DNA of 64,000 nt from Adiantum capillus-veneris (GCA_014529385.2 CM043953.1:108444549-108508548); one strand, 5' to 3'. Positions 21,708-31,755 are shown, counted from the stretch's first letter. Numbers and translations are program-made. The notes: generated by a model from the sequence alone, not told the origin.

Positions 21708-24700
21708 TCATAGGGGTGGCTCAGATTCTAATGAGTCGTCATCTGTGTCCTCGAAAAATGCTTGCGTGATTCCCAGATTAACCTCTCGTTGGCGTCTAAG
21801 ACGTTGTTGTCGTTCTCGAGCCTCAACTCTTGCTTGGATTTTTTTAAGCTCTGCTTGTTCCTTGGCAGCCTTCTTTTGATGGATGGCTTGCAACTCTTCC
21901 TGGCTTAGAGGATCATAATATCTTTTGAATTTACTCCCATTAAGGAATCCAATGGTTTCAACTCCATCTAGAGTCTCCACACGAATGGTACCTTGCGGAG
22001 TAATTTCACACACTCGATATGGTCCCTTACCAGCGTATTTCAATTTCTTCTTTTCATTACGTACCCCGTACATAAGAACTTTATCACCAACCTTGATGTC
22101 TTTATCCTTTAAATGGCTATCAAACCACTTCTTTCTCCTATCCTTCTCCACTAGAGCATTTCGCACAGCTAATTGCCTCTCTTCATCTAGCCTTTCCAGG
22201 ATATATAATCGCTCCACTAAGGGGTTACCATCCCAACCTTCTTGAGAAGCTACTCGAAGACTAGGAATGACAAACTCCCATGGCATAACTGCTTCTTGGC
22301 CATACACCATCTTAAACGGTGTGCAATTAATAGCAACTTTATACGCAGTACGATAAGCCCATAAAGCTGATGTAAGCTTTAGGTCCCAATCAGTGCGATG
22401 AGCCTCGACTGTCTTTGTCAAAATGGAGATGAGAGTTTTGTTGGTACTATTAGCTTGGCCATTTGCTTGGGGATAATAAGGTGTAGACTTGTGGTGAGAT
22501 ATCATGAAGTTTGATGTGAGTTCTTTTATTACTTCATTTATAAAATGAGTTCCATTGTCACTCACAAGTTCAAAGGGGCATCCAAAACGTGTGATAATGT
22601 TCTCAAAGAGGAACTTAGCTGTTGTTTTTGCATCCGCCTTTCGTGTTGCTTTTGCTTCAGCCCATTTGGTTACATAGTTGGTAGCCACAATGATATATCG
22701 TGATTGCGTATTACGTGCAACCGGACTAATCGGTCCTACAAAGTCTAAGCCCCACTTTTTAAATGGTTGGGTTACCTTGATGGGATGTAGAGGCATCCTA
22801 TCCCTTCTTTGTGGCTTGTTGAAGCATTGGCATTCATCACATCCCCTTGCAAAAAGTGATGCATCCTTAAACAGAGTGGGCCACCAATAGCCTGACTGTA
22901 AGATCTTTCGGACAGTCAACTTTCCTGAAAAGTGACCACCAGCTACGCCCATGTGTGCCTCTTGTAGAATATATAAATACTCATCCTCACGGGCACAGCG
23001 TCTAAGAACATCATCTTTTCCTCTTTTATAGAGAGTTCCAGCCAGTAAGCAATAGGGTTCGCATTCCTTGATTAATTTTTGAGCTATATGCTTTCGCAGT
23101 TCTTTGGGTGGAAAACCATTAACTAAGAAGTTAACAATCTTTTCACTCCATTCATGCATTGTCTCAATAATGAACAAAGGAGTATTAGGCAATTCATCAT
23201 CAACCCCCGTAGGAGCTTCGCCATTAGGGATACGAGATAAATGATCCGCCATGACATGTTTCCTCCCAGGCCTCACAACAACGGTGAAGTCAAACTCAAG
23301 AAGAATTAACAACCATCGTGTAATTCGACCTGTGGAACACGGCTTGTTTCCCAAATATAGCAATGCTTGATGATCAACATAAAACACAAACTTGGTAGCA
23401 AGAAGATAATAGCGAAATTTCTTTACTGCGTAAATCATAGCTAGACCTTTGCGCTCTGTAGTAGTGTAGTTCATCTCGGCATCATTTAATTGGCGACTTG
23501 CAAAGCTAATAGGGTTGTCCAATTTATGTTCTCCTGGTTGAGTTAGAACACACCCAATAGCAAAATTTGATGCATCAATATGCACATGAAAAGGTACATT
23601 CCAATCAGGTGTTCGCAGGATTGGAGCAATTGTTAGGGCCTTCTTTAATAACTCATAAGAGTGATGACATTCTTCCGTCCAGTGAAACTCGATAAGAAGC
23701 TTGTACAATGGACGCGCTATCTCGGCAAAGTTTAAAATAAATCTTCGATAATAACCAACATGGCCCATAAATCTTTGAACTCCTTTATAGTTCGTAGGTG
23801 GTGGCAAATCGGCAATGGCTTTAATCTTACTCTCATCTGTGGATATCCCGTTCTTGGACACTATATGCCCTAGAATGACTCCATGCTTAACCCAAAATTG
23901 GCATTTGAAAGGGTTCAATGAGATGCGATAAAATTTGCACCTTTCAAATATTTTTCGTAGATATAACAAATGCTTCTCCCAAGAAGAATAAACACAAAGG
24001 TCGTCTAGGAAAGCTTCACAAAACTCCCTTAGAAATTCTTTAAACGCAGTGTTTATTAATCGTTGGAATGTAGCAGGGGCATTCGTTAAGCCAAAAGCCA
24101 TAACACGAAATGCAAACACTCCAAACTCTGGGATAAAAGCAGTTTTAGCTTGGTCCTCTAATGCAATTGTGATTTGATTGTAACCAGAGTACCCATCTAA
24201 AAAGCTATAAGCCTCCTTGCCCGCAACTCTTTCAAGCACATGTTCTGAATATGGCAAGGGATAATGATCTCTCCTAGTGGCTGCATTAACTTTCTTGAGG
24301 TCCACGCACACTCTTAGTTTCCCATTCTTTTTTGGCACAATGACTATTGGAGAAACCCATTCTGAGTGCTCAATAGGGTATATGAATCCACATTGGATAA
24401 GTTTTTCAATCTCCTCTTGTACAATTTTGGCGTACTTAGGATTCATTGGATAGGGTCGTTGCTGGACGGGTTTAGCAGTGTTGATCATGGGAATTGTATG
24501 TTGCACTACAGAAGGTGGAACGCCCTTCATGTCATGATATGTCCAAGAAAAGATATCCTTGTATTCCTTGAGGAGCTCCTTAAGTACAGCCTCTTCAGTT
24601 TCAGTAAGGTCTTGAGCAATAAAGATTGGTTTAGACTCCTCACCTGGTTCTGCTAATTCTATCTCTTTAACTACCGCTGGACCATCATAGACTCCACTGC

Positions 24701-26072
24701 TTCCTTTGGTAGGTATTCGTTGGGCTTTGGCATACACAACCTTTCGCTCCCCCGTGGTATAAGATTTAAAATGTTCAGGAGCCGTATGTAAGTCAACAGG
24801 CTCTTGTCCTGATGGAGACCTTTCTTTTAGTTCTGCCTCCTTTTGTTGTTGTGCTAACTCTCGGTTTTGACGTCTTCTTATAGTTCGACTCAATTTCGGC
24901 TCTGTAACCTCCAATTGAGCGAGGTCAATGGGTCGCGGGCTGCACCACATGACACTCTGGAGATGTTCACCCCAATTGTCTACTAGCTTTCGATGAGCAT
25001 CACATGCCCCTAGATAGCTAAGCCATTCTGCAGTAGATATTTCCTTGTTTATCCTAGCTCTCACATTCGCTCGATATCGTCGTCTCTTATATGACCTTTG
25101 TTTCTTGTTAAGGTTTTGATTTTGGTAAATGTTTGAACTCGACTCGCTTGATAGGTCTTCGCTTGTATCTTCTTCACTCTCATATAAATTACCATAGATG
25201 GTCGTACTAGACCTTGAGTGTTCAGTTTCTATACTTGGCTCACTCGATGTTTCCTTAGGTTCTGAATCCATTTCTCCCTGAGATTCCGTTTCTGATGTGT
25301 ATTGGCCTGAAGCCTTTGAGGAATCATCGGTTTCACTCTCAGGTAAGTGTGCCTCTTTCTTATCATCGGATGTTACATGCGCTACACCTAACATGTTTAC
25401 TGGTGCAATGTGTGGTATCTCTTCCCCATCTGGTGTTACCCAGGTTGTTCCTCTAGCTCCCCATGTATCTATAGTTGCCGCTAGGTGTACCCAATCGACA
25501 TTGTCTGACTCAGCCATTCCGGGTAGGATATCCATATAAGCTGAGTTCTCCCCAATATCCGTGTCTTCGTTACACGTGTAACAATACTGTAATGGAGCTG
25601 AGTGAATTGTTGTGTCTGATAGATTATCAATGATGAATTTATTTCCTAGAGGATGCGTTCGACCACTTAAAAGATCAACTCGAATGACAGAGTCTTGGAA
25701 CTGTAAGTAGACGTGGTTTTTGGACCACTCATGCACCATTTTTGCTTCCCTCATGAATGGACGCCCTAAGATCATCTCAAATGACATAGGATGCTTGGAA
25801 AAATCCATAACAATGAAAGTTTGCCTTACCTTGTGTCCCAAGACCTTGATTCTGAGATCCTTTAGCATTCCAATAGGCGTAACAATAGATCCATTAGCCA
25901 TTTTTACCACTACGCTTGTGGCTTCAAGGTGAGGTGGCACCATAGACTCCCAACAACTCTTTGTCACCATGCTGACTCCCGCACCACCGTCAAGGAATCC
26001 CTTTATAGCTAATCCTTTAGTAGTGATTGGCAGAGTAGCATTAGATTCATCACCTTCAAAGTATTGCCCCAA
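21708..26072 (-). CDS. pol: Pol polyprotein: protease, RT, RNase H, integrase
   Basis: 1454 open codons. The protease is at residues 1-120 with F-L-D-G-G-A-G-V (Asp-Gly-Gly-Ala variant) and M-I-L-G-R-P-F-M. RT spans about 510-760 with [20 protein letters not shown] and catalytic F-L-D-D near 689. RNase H is at about 820-940 (H-I-D-A-S-N-F-A-I-G; F-Y-V-D-H-Q-A-L-L-Y-L). The integrase zinc finger is at about 1030-1090, and its core has G-L-D-F-V-G-P (about 1107) and V-S-D-N-G-T-H-F (about 1172). At the position 36 residues after the second Asp, where the family has Glu, this copy has Asn (G-Q-A-N-S-T-N-K). No archaeal-type second RNase H and no chromodomain are seen. The upstream frame is the linker ORF, reached by a -1 shift near 26085. 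RT looks usable; the integrase should be catalytically impaired. Confidence 0.9.
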   Translation of the reverse strand: MGQYFEGDESNATLPITTKGLAIKGFLDGGAGVSMVTKSCWESMVPPHLEATSVVVKMANGSIVTPIGMLKDLRIKVLGHKVRQTFIVMDFSKHPMSFEMILGRPFMREAKMVHEWSKNHVYLQFQDSVIRVDLLSGRTHPLGNKFIIDNLSDTTIHSAPLQYCYTCNEDTDIGENSAYMDILPGMAESDNVDWVHLAATIDTWGARGTTWVTPDGEEIPHIAPVNMLGVAHVTSDDKKEAHLPESETDDSSKASGQYTSETESQGEMDSEPKETSSEPSIETEHSRSSTTIYGNLYESEEDTSEDLSSESSSNIYQNQNLNKKQRSYKRRRYRANVRARINKEISTAEWLSYLGACDAHRKLVDNWGEHLQSVMWCSPRPIDLAQLEVTEPKLSRTIRRRQNRELAQQQKEAELKERSPSGQEPVDLHTAPEHFKSYTTGERKVVYAKAQRIPTKGSSGVYDGPAVVKEIELAEPGEESKPIFIAQDLTETEEAVLKELLKEYKDIFSWTYHDMKGVPPSVVQHTIPMINTAKPVQQRPYPMNPKYAKIVQEEIEKLIQCGFIYPIEHSEWVSPIVIVPKKNGKLRVCVDLKKVNAATRRDHYPLPYSEHVLERVAGKEAYSFLDGYSGYNQITIALEDQAKTAFIPEFGVFAFRVMAFGLTNAPATFQRLINTAFKEFLREFCEAFLDDLCVYSSWEKHLLYLRKIFERCKFYRISLNPFKCQFWVKHGVILGHIVSKNGISTDESKIKAIADLPPPTNYKGVQRFMGHVGYYRRFILNFAEIARPLYKLLIEFHWTEECHHSYELLKKALTIAPILRTPDWNVPFHVHIDASNFAIGCVLTQPGEHKLDNPISFASRQLNDAEMNYTTTERKGLAMIYAVKKFRYYLLATKFVFYVDHQALLYLGNKPCSTGRITRWLLILLEFDFTVVVRPGRKHVMADHLSRIPNGEAPTGVDDELPNTPLFIIETMHEWSEKIVNFLVNGFPPKELRKHIAQKLIKECEPYCLLAGTLYKRGKDDVLRRCAREDEYLYILQEAHMGVAGGHFSGKLTVRKILQSGYWWPTLFKDASLFARGCDECQCFNKPQRRDRMPLHPIKVTQPFKKWGLDFVGPISPVARNTQSRYIIVATNYVTKWAEAKATRKADAKTTAKFLFENIITRFGCPFELVSDNGTHFINEVIKELTSNFMISHHKSTPYYPQANGQANSTNKTLISILTKTVEAHRTDWDLKLTSALWAYRTAYKVAINCTPFKMVYGQEAVMPWEFVIPSLRVASQEGWDGNPLVERLYILERLDEERQLAVRNALVEKDRRKKWFDSHLKDKDIKVGDKVLMYGVRNEKKKLKYAGKGPYRVCEITPQGTIRVETLDGVETIGFLNGSKFKRYYDPLSQEELQAIHQKKAAKEQAELKKIQARVEARERQQRLRRQREVNLGITQAFFEDTDDDSLESEPPL

Positions 26073-26518
26073 CTTGTTAACCGTACTTCAATTACAGATT
26101 CATGTCCTGCTAGGTCAGATGGTGGTGCTAAATGTTCCTCATCATTCATTACCGAGTCAGGTTTGTTCATATGTGCAAACTGTGGTAATCCGGCCTGTAA
26201 TTCTCCATTGAGGAAGGCTCGAAGAGCTGAGACTAGCTCAGGGTCTTTATATAGTTTGGACATGAAATCCATCAATTTGGCAACATTTAATGGCATCTTG
26301 TGGGACATAGGACCCAGACAAGAGAATGGTGAAGATGGAATCTCCACTTCCTCAAGGGGGTCGGGCATTCCCTCACCAAACATTCTCTCTAGTAGGAAAG
26401 GTGTGTGTCCACTTTCAGATGTCCTACCCTCACTCTCTTCCCGAATGATACTGGGTATAGCTAACGGCCTGTAGTTCTTGTGAGGTTGAACTTGTGTGGG
26501 AAACAGTGTGTCCGACAT
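26009..26518 (-). CDS. Gag-Pol linker ORF, in frame with gag after a TAG
   Basis: It begins with ATG immediately after the gag stop (TAG at 26519-26521), in the same frame, so a single stop separates it from gag. The 169 codons have no known enzyme motif; there is a helical K-L-M-D-F-M-S-K-L-Y segment. The end overlaps the start of pol in another frame, and joining to V-N-K-L-G-Q-Y-F of pol needs a -1 shift near 26085. The ORF could be translated by readthrough of the TAG or by reinitiation. It is also possible that stop and shift are simple decay. Confidence 0.6.
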   Translation of the reverse strand: MSDTLFPTQVQPHKNYRPLAIPSIIREESEGRTSESGHTPFLLERMFGEGMPDPLEEVEIPSSPFSCLGPMSHKMPLNVAKLMDFMSKLYKDPELVSALRAFLNGELQAGLPQFAHMNKPDSVMNDEEHLAPPSDLAGHESVIEVRLTSWGNTLKVMNLMLLCQSLLKD

Positions 26519-29500
26519 CTAGATATGTTTGGGTTCAGGTTCTAATGTTTGTTGAGTTTCTTCCACCAAACCCCTCAGTTGTTGGACTCGTTCAATTTCC
26601 ACTGTTGGGTTTGGATAGGCTCCAATCTTTCTCTTGCAATCCTCATTTTTTGTCTCTCGTGGCTTATCTTGGGGGTTCGCAACTGGGTAGTTTAACTTTG
26701 AATACTCTTTTGGTGTTCGTCGTAATTCCCTCTCGTGATCCTCCTCACTGGCTTTTTCCTTTGTAGTAATAGTTTTGGTCTCCGTGGTCTCTATCGAATC
26801 TGAGTCATCCTGAGGGTCATTCATATACACGGGATCCTCTCCTGTCCCTATGTTAGTCTTTGAACTAGGTTTTGAGCTAGAAGCATTAAGGGATTTCTTT
26901 CTTCGTGTTTTCTTCTTTCTCGCTCGGCCAATGGATGCAGCATCTCTCTCTTCGAGGATGTAATTTTGCTTTTGGAGCATCGACCGTGTGAGTGCATTCA
27001 CTGGTGCTATGTTTATAGTTGGTGGTGTCCCATCAACAATCTCTATTATGTTAAATGGTGTGATTTTCGGTGCGTTTGGATTGTTAGGACACTGTGCTAT
27101 CAAATGATCTATGCCACAACGATTACAAGTGAGTATTGGCATTGCCAATGCACTCCCTTGACTTGTTTGCATTAGTGCAACATTCTTTTGCATTCTAATG
27201 GGGCACTCAGCTACGCGATGTGGTCCACCACATTCGTAGCACTGAAGAGGTGGTCTCCTGGCAAAACTATTAGTGTTTTGGCCTCTTGCTGCTAGCGCAG
27301 TAGCTTGATATACCGGTTTGATTTGTCCCCAATGATCTTCCATATAGTACATGGGACACTCCTCAAGCATGTCGACTCCATAGGTGATACTAGAGTCTAT
27401 GTCTTCTTCGCAATCTACATAAGTAGTAGATGACTCGCAACCTATTTGGTTCATAGGTGTAACTCTTGGATGAGGGGGTTGCGGTCCTAGCATTGGAGAT
27501 GGCAACGGTGTGGTTTGGACCACATTTTGGGTTCCAGGGACCATGTGCTGTAATGGAAACTGTTGCTCCATGGGTGGGGTAGGCATCAATGCAGAAACTC
27601 GAGGTGGGTCTGCCCAAGCTATAGGCGGTCTATTTTCCATGATGCGTTTAAGCATTAGGCAATCCTTCGCTTGATGGGCATACCTACCACACGCGTTACA
27701 AGTCCCGTTAAACTTTACTCTGAAAGTAGGGCATTCACTCGTAGTATGTGGGCCCAAGAAAATTGAGCACCATTGTTGCTCCCTTCTTGGATACATATGA
27801 GTGTTTTGTGGAGTACGATTACCCCTAAGGCTTTCTTGGATGGCCTTTGTGAGATCTGTTAAAGTCATCTCAGATATCGTTTGCTCTTTCACGATTGGCT
27901 TTATCTTCATTGGCTCATGCCCTGATGCTTGCGAGCTACTTGACTTCGGCTCGGCAGACACTCTTTCTCCTGCAATCATTAAATTATCCTCCAATTGGAT
28001 TGCATTTGTGGTGACTGCTTCCCAAGTAGTGATACCTCTAATGACTAGGCCATTATAGATACTTTCATGTCGTAGTCCCCTAATGAATCTATCGAGCAAT
28101 TGGTTGTTGTTGAATCGCTCGTTTGGATTGCATCGAGAATTCAAATTCTTTAGGCGACTAATGAAGTCTCTCACGGATTCACCTTCTTCTCGTTGGGCTT
28201 TCTGGAGCTGAGAGGCTACACCCCAAAGTACTCCCTCTCGTATGTATTCTTTTAAGAACAGTCTCCTAAGAGTAGAGTAGATCATTTTCTCTTCTACTCT
28301 TAAGGTTCTATACCAATCTCCAGCCTTTCCGCTTAGGGTCAAACTCAAAGCCTTACACTTATGTAGCTCATTGTGCTCTTCCAAGGAATCGCACACATGT
28401 TCAAAGACTTCCATATGCTTTCTAGCATCTCCGTCTCCACTGAATTTCTGTGTGAGCTTAGCTACTTGAACTGCCTTGCTCCTAGGCTCTCTATCAGGTG
28501 CACTACGCATGTTTTCTGCAATAGAGCGACCGATAGTTTGAGCAAATGCTGCCAAATCTCCTATTTGAGCAGGTATAATGGGTGTATGTGCTCCTGGAAC
28601 CACATGTGAGATGGGAGTTGGCCTTGGCCTTGGCATACGCGCGGCTCTTGGGTCCCATATTTTGTATGGTGGTGTACCAGACGATGGTCCAAAGTTTACA
28701 GGCGTGGCCCTAGGCATAGGGGGTGCCTGATATGGCATGTTATTATTAAATGGCATGGCTCCACCTGTATAAGAGCTTGGATAATTCCATTGTGGATTGT
28801 AAGCTCTTGGAATAATCGGAGGTGTAGGAGCTACATGAGGCTGAGGTACGACAGGTGCACATGATTGATACATACATGTAGGTATAGTTTGGGGCACTGT
28901 GCTACTAGGCATCGGCGCCATGTTAACAAATGAACTCCATTGTGTACTTCTTGTCATGCTCACCATTGGGATATGTATGGTAGCCGTAGTGTCATTAAGA
29001 GAAAGATGAGCTAGATCTGGGAAGGTAAAGCTGCCACTTGTGGGCTCAGATTGTACTGAGGCTCCTGGCGAAACAACATATGGAGGATCAATGGGGCTCA
29101 CTGAGGGAGTCTCCATTTGTGACAGGGTTGGTTGGTTGGCCTTTCCCGTATCCAAGAATCTCATTAGGCCTGTTGAAGGCATGTTGATCCCTGTGTTCTG
29201 TCTTTCTAACTCGACAATCCTATGGAGGACATCACAGACTTTCTGTTGTTGCTCATCTATGCTAGTAGCACCTGATGTGGATTGTAGAACATCTAACCAA
29301 CCCACATGATAGGTGTGTCCTGTGTACCGATCAGTTAAAGCTTCTGCTTGTAGGTCATACTCCCAATTTTTGTTTAGGAATATCCCATCTAGGCCTGGCG
29401 TGCTGGAGGTTTCCCTTGAAGTGGAAGCATTATTGCTCCCCATAGCTTGCCCCTCCGTGACTGCTACCTTGGGAGCACTCAGTTGCTCGGCTGGCATGAT

Positions 29501-30136
29501 TGTTGTCATAGGAGCCTTGGCTTTCAGGGCTTGACTTTGTTCTAGCCTTCGTAGGTTCTCAATTTCCCTCTCCCTTGTTGCTTGCATATAGCGTTCAATC
29601 TCTTGTACTTTGGCAAGACTCCTACCATCGGGTAGTAAAATCTCAGAGGGAGATAGTCCTAAAGGATCTGGAGGTGCAGTGGATGGAACATTCACATACA
29701 CGCTCTCAAGAAGCATAGGGTCCATTTTAGGCATGAATGACGAATTTACTTCCCCACTCCCTTCATTTATTTCATTAACCGCATGTTCGGAGCGAGTAGC
29801 TCTACTAAGGGTCTCTTTTAAGCGGCTAAACACGCTGGACCCGGGGCGTGGGCCCATGGCATGCATGTCTTGACTTGAACTATCAGGGTTTGGTGTAGGA
29901 TACCCCTCCATGACTTCGTAGTCAGAGGAAGAATCACTAGACGCGATATGAGTATCTTGGGTCGCGCTACCTTGAGTCCCGGCCGAAGGTCCAGAACCTA
30001 GGGTGGAGGAATAATGGGTGCCCGCGTAAATGGAGGCACTACCAATATGTTCGTGCTCTAACACTCGTCCAGAGTGTAGGTTCATATGACTTGGATCCCC
30101 TAGAAGTGTCAGTGAGGGCCCGTGAAGGCTGCTCAC
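26519..30136 (-). CDS. gag: Very long Gag with N-terminal extension, capsid and zinc knuckles
   Basis: 1205 codons. Residues 1-550 are a Ser/Pro/Gln-rich extension with no known domain; it includes a charged helical stretch at about 175-215 and a Pro/Met-rich part at about 400-540. The retrotrans_gag capsid domain is at about 555-725 (K-F-S-G-D-G-D-A, L-S-G-K-A-G-D-W-Y, F-I-S-R-L-K-N-L). Zinc knuckles follow: C-N-A-C-G-x3-H-x4-C near 815, C-Y-E-C-G-G-P-H-x4-C near 970 and C-N-R-C-G-I-D-H-x4-C near 1005, with a degenerate one (C-x6-H-x4-C) near 789. The C-terminus is lysine-rich. The start M-S-S-L-H-G was chosen because it opens the frame after a noncoding leader. The N-terminal extension is conserved in the derivative at 51551-52810 and in the copy at 56520-57393. 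Gag forms the particle and binds RNA. Confidence 0.88.
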   Translation of the reverse strand: MSSLHGPSLTLLGDPSHMNLHSGRVLEHEHIGSASIYAGTHYSSTLGSGPSAGTQGSATQDTHIASSDSSSDYEVMEGYPTPNPDSSSQDMHAMGPRPGSSVFSRLKETLSRATRSEHAVNEINEGSGEVNSSFMPKMDPMLLESVYVNVPSTAPPDPLGLSPSEILLPDGRSLAKVQEIERYMQATREREIENLRRLEQSQALKAKAPMTTIMPAEQLSAPKVAVTEGQAMGSNNASTSRETSSTPGLDGIFLNKNWEYDLQAEALTDRYTGHTYHVGWLDVLQSTSGATSIDEQQQKVCDVLHRIVELERQNTGINMPSTGLMRFLDTGKANQPTLSQMETPSVSPIDPPYVVSPGASVQSEPTSGSFTFPDLAHLSLNDTTATIHIPMVSMTRSTQWSSFVNMAPMPSSTVPQTIPTCMYQSCAPVVPQPHVAPTPPIIPRAYNPQWNYPSSYTGGAMPFNNNMPYQAPPMPRATPVNFGPSSGTPPYKIWDPRAARMPRPRPTPISHVVPGAHTPIIPAQIGDLAAFAQTIGRSIAENMRSAPDREPRSKAVQVAKLTQKFSGDGDARKHMEVFEHVCDSLEEHNELHKCKALSLTLSGKAGDWYRTLRVEEKMIYSTLRRLFLKEYIREGVLWGVASQLQKAQREEGESVRDFISRLKNLNSRCNPNERFNNNQLLDRFIRGLRHESIYNGLVIRGITTWEAVTTNAIQLEDNLMIAGERVSAEPKSSSSQASGHEPMKIKPIVKEQTISEMTLTDLTKAIQESLRGNRTPQNTHMYPRREQQWCSIFLGPHTTSECPTFRVKFNGTCNACGRYAHQAKDCLMLKRIMENRPPIAWADPPRVSALMPTPPMEQQFPLQHMVPGTQNVVQTTPLPSPMLGPQPPHPRVTPMNQIGCESSTTYVDCEEDIDSSITYGVDMLEECPMYYMEDHWGQIKPVYQATALAARGQNTNSFARRPPLQCYECGGPHRVAECPIRMQKNVALMQTSQGSALAMPILTCNRCGIDHLIAQCPNNPNAPKITPFNIIEIVDGTPPTINIAPVNALTRSMLQKQNYILEERDAASIGRARKKKTRRKKSLNASSSKPSSKTNIGTGEDPVYMNDPQDDSDSIETTETKTITTKEKASEEDHERELRRTPKEYSKLNYPVANPQDKPRETKNEDCKRKIGAYPNPTVEIERVQQLRGLVEETQQTLEPEPKHI

Positions 30137-31140
30137 CTAGTAATTTTGGGTGTTTTGCAACCCAAGTCTTTTCTTATTTATTTATTTTTTGATTTTTTGG
30201 TCCTTTTTTTTTCTGACCCAGCTATAGAATAGAACGTATGATAGCTCAAAACGAGCGTCTCAGTCAGAGGGACATGCCGTGCTTTACAGCCCTCCGTTTG
30301 GTCACTTTATGCCCTCCGAATCCCTAAAACCGTCGATTTCTAGTAGGGAACTAGGCCCAAATTAGAAAGTCTAAGGGTGCAAGTGGGAAGAGAAGGGAGG
30401 AGAGTGGAGGACTTGCCCCACATGCTCTCATTCCCTCTTGAGGGGGTAGGGTATATATATAAGAGTGAGTCTAGTATATATCATAAGATTGAGGACTGAG
30501 GCCTGGGCTTGGGCTTGGGGAAATGATCTTGGGCTTGGGGAAATGATCCCGATCTCGATCAAAATTTTAGTGTAGCTGCCCAGTCACTCACGCTTAAATA
30601 TTTTCAATTTTTATTTTATTTTTTATTTTTTATTTTTTTATTTTTTTGGTCGACGACCGTGCACGGTTTTGGTGACCCTTTCTCCTACCTACCCTCCCAG
30701 TCAACAACTCACAGCTCACAGACAGATCACTACCTTATCTACTTACTAACCGTGCTGCTAGCCACTAACTAATCTGCTAACTAATCTGTTAACTGCTTAC
30801 TGACAGTGACCTAACTGTCCACCTACTTCCTCTCTCACTACCTTACTGTGCAAAGACTGTGTGCAGGCAAACCTTGACAGAAACTGTGTGCAAGCAGAAA
30901 TTGCTAACTGCCTTCTTACTTATTCATTCACTGCAAACAAGCTAACGACTACTAATTGTGCAAAGACTGTGTGCAAACAGAAAACACAACATTATGCAGA
31001 AATCACAGAACTTGCAGACAACACAGAAATTAACAACTTACAGAAAAACAACTCATTCCTCTTCCTCTTTCTCTTCTTTCCTACTACAAACAACTCATAG
31101 GAGAAGCACAAAGTGCCTCTTGGGCTTAGTGCAGGGCGTT
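30137..31140 (-). other. 5' leader of the 13.9-kb element
   Basis: About 1 kb between the primer site and gag with no ORF of note. It contains T/A-rich runs (30600-30650) and GGGCTTGGG-type repeats near 30500-30545. Parts recur in the copies at 52830-53510 and 55532-56500. Confidence 0.7.
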
Positions 31141-31158
31141 TCCCCGGCAACGGCGCCA
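31141..31158 (-). promoter_or_regulatory. Primer-binding site, tRNA-Asp
   Basis: The minus strand reads TGGCGCCGTTGCCGGGGA, an 18-base match to the complement of the 3' end of plant tRNA-Asp(GUC), four bases after the LTR. It is the classic Athila-type primer site. Confidence 0.92.
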
Positions 31159-31162
31159 AAAA

Positions 31163-31405
31163 TGTGCGCTCCTTGCCTCACTGTCGAAGCAAGGGACTTG
31201 CCGATACACCGTGTGCGAGCCACAAATGGCTCCAAGCACACAACAAGACTAATCTAGCAAGATCAAAAGAGGGCAATGGTGTGTCACTCACCGCTCTATG
31301 CTCCTACCGTGGAGGATTCCTCGCCGCGATGAAGAAGAAGCTACAGTCGTGCCACGCTCAACCGCTTCGCCGCCGTCGTGCCTTCGTAATGCTCGATCGC
31401 ACACA

Positions 31406-31436
<31 letters not shown>

Positions 31437-31755
31437 ATACACACACACACATGAGGAGGTGAAGAAGAAGAAGATGGAGATGGAGATGGAGCAAGAGCAC
31501 TCTTCTATTGCACAAATGAGAGAATGAGTGAATTTTAGGTTTAGTTGGATTTTATATGAGCTCACCCCATTCACACTTGGGCGCCCATGCTTAGCCAACT
31601 AATCCCTTGAATGTCTCAGTTAGAGTGCGCCTCTCATCGGCGATCACTCTTACCCTTTTCCTATTGGTCCGACAAGCCCGGTACCTGACTCTACCAAATA
31701 CATAATACACGTCCGTCATAGGTGATGGGGTGTCCGTGAGCCGTGAGGGTTAACA
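31163..31755 (-). repeat. 5' LTR of the 13.9-kb element
   Basis: 593 bp that starts (minus strand) TGTTAACCC and ends GCGCACA. A CATATAAAA TATA-box-like sequence on the minus strand lies at about 31549-31557 and would set transcription toward gag. A CT run and a CA run sit at 31409-31451. Confidence 0.92.

Larger units (their letters stand above)
17898..31755 (-). mobile_element. 13.9-kb Athila/Tat-type Ty3/gypsy retrotransposon
   Basis: A complete minus-strand element. Right to left it has: 5' LTR (31163-31755), tRNA-Asp primer site (31141-31158), leader, gag (30136-26519), linker ORF (26518-26009), pol (26072-21708), a 3' ORF with a second retropepsin-like domain (to 20520), a 152-codon ORF (20309-19851), a long 3' untranslated region, polypurine tract and 3' LTR. 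Domain order without chromodomain, the tRNA-Asp primer site and ORFs downstream of pol fit the Athila/Tat (OTA) branch. By eye the LTRs differ at roughly 15 positions plus a CT-repeat length difference, so the insertion is fairly young. ORFs are long, but the integrase lacks its catalytic Glu. It splits block A. Confidence 0.92.
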
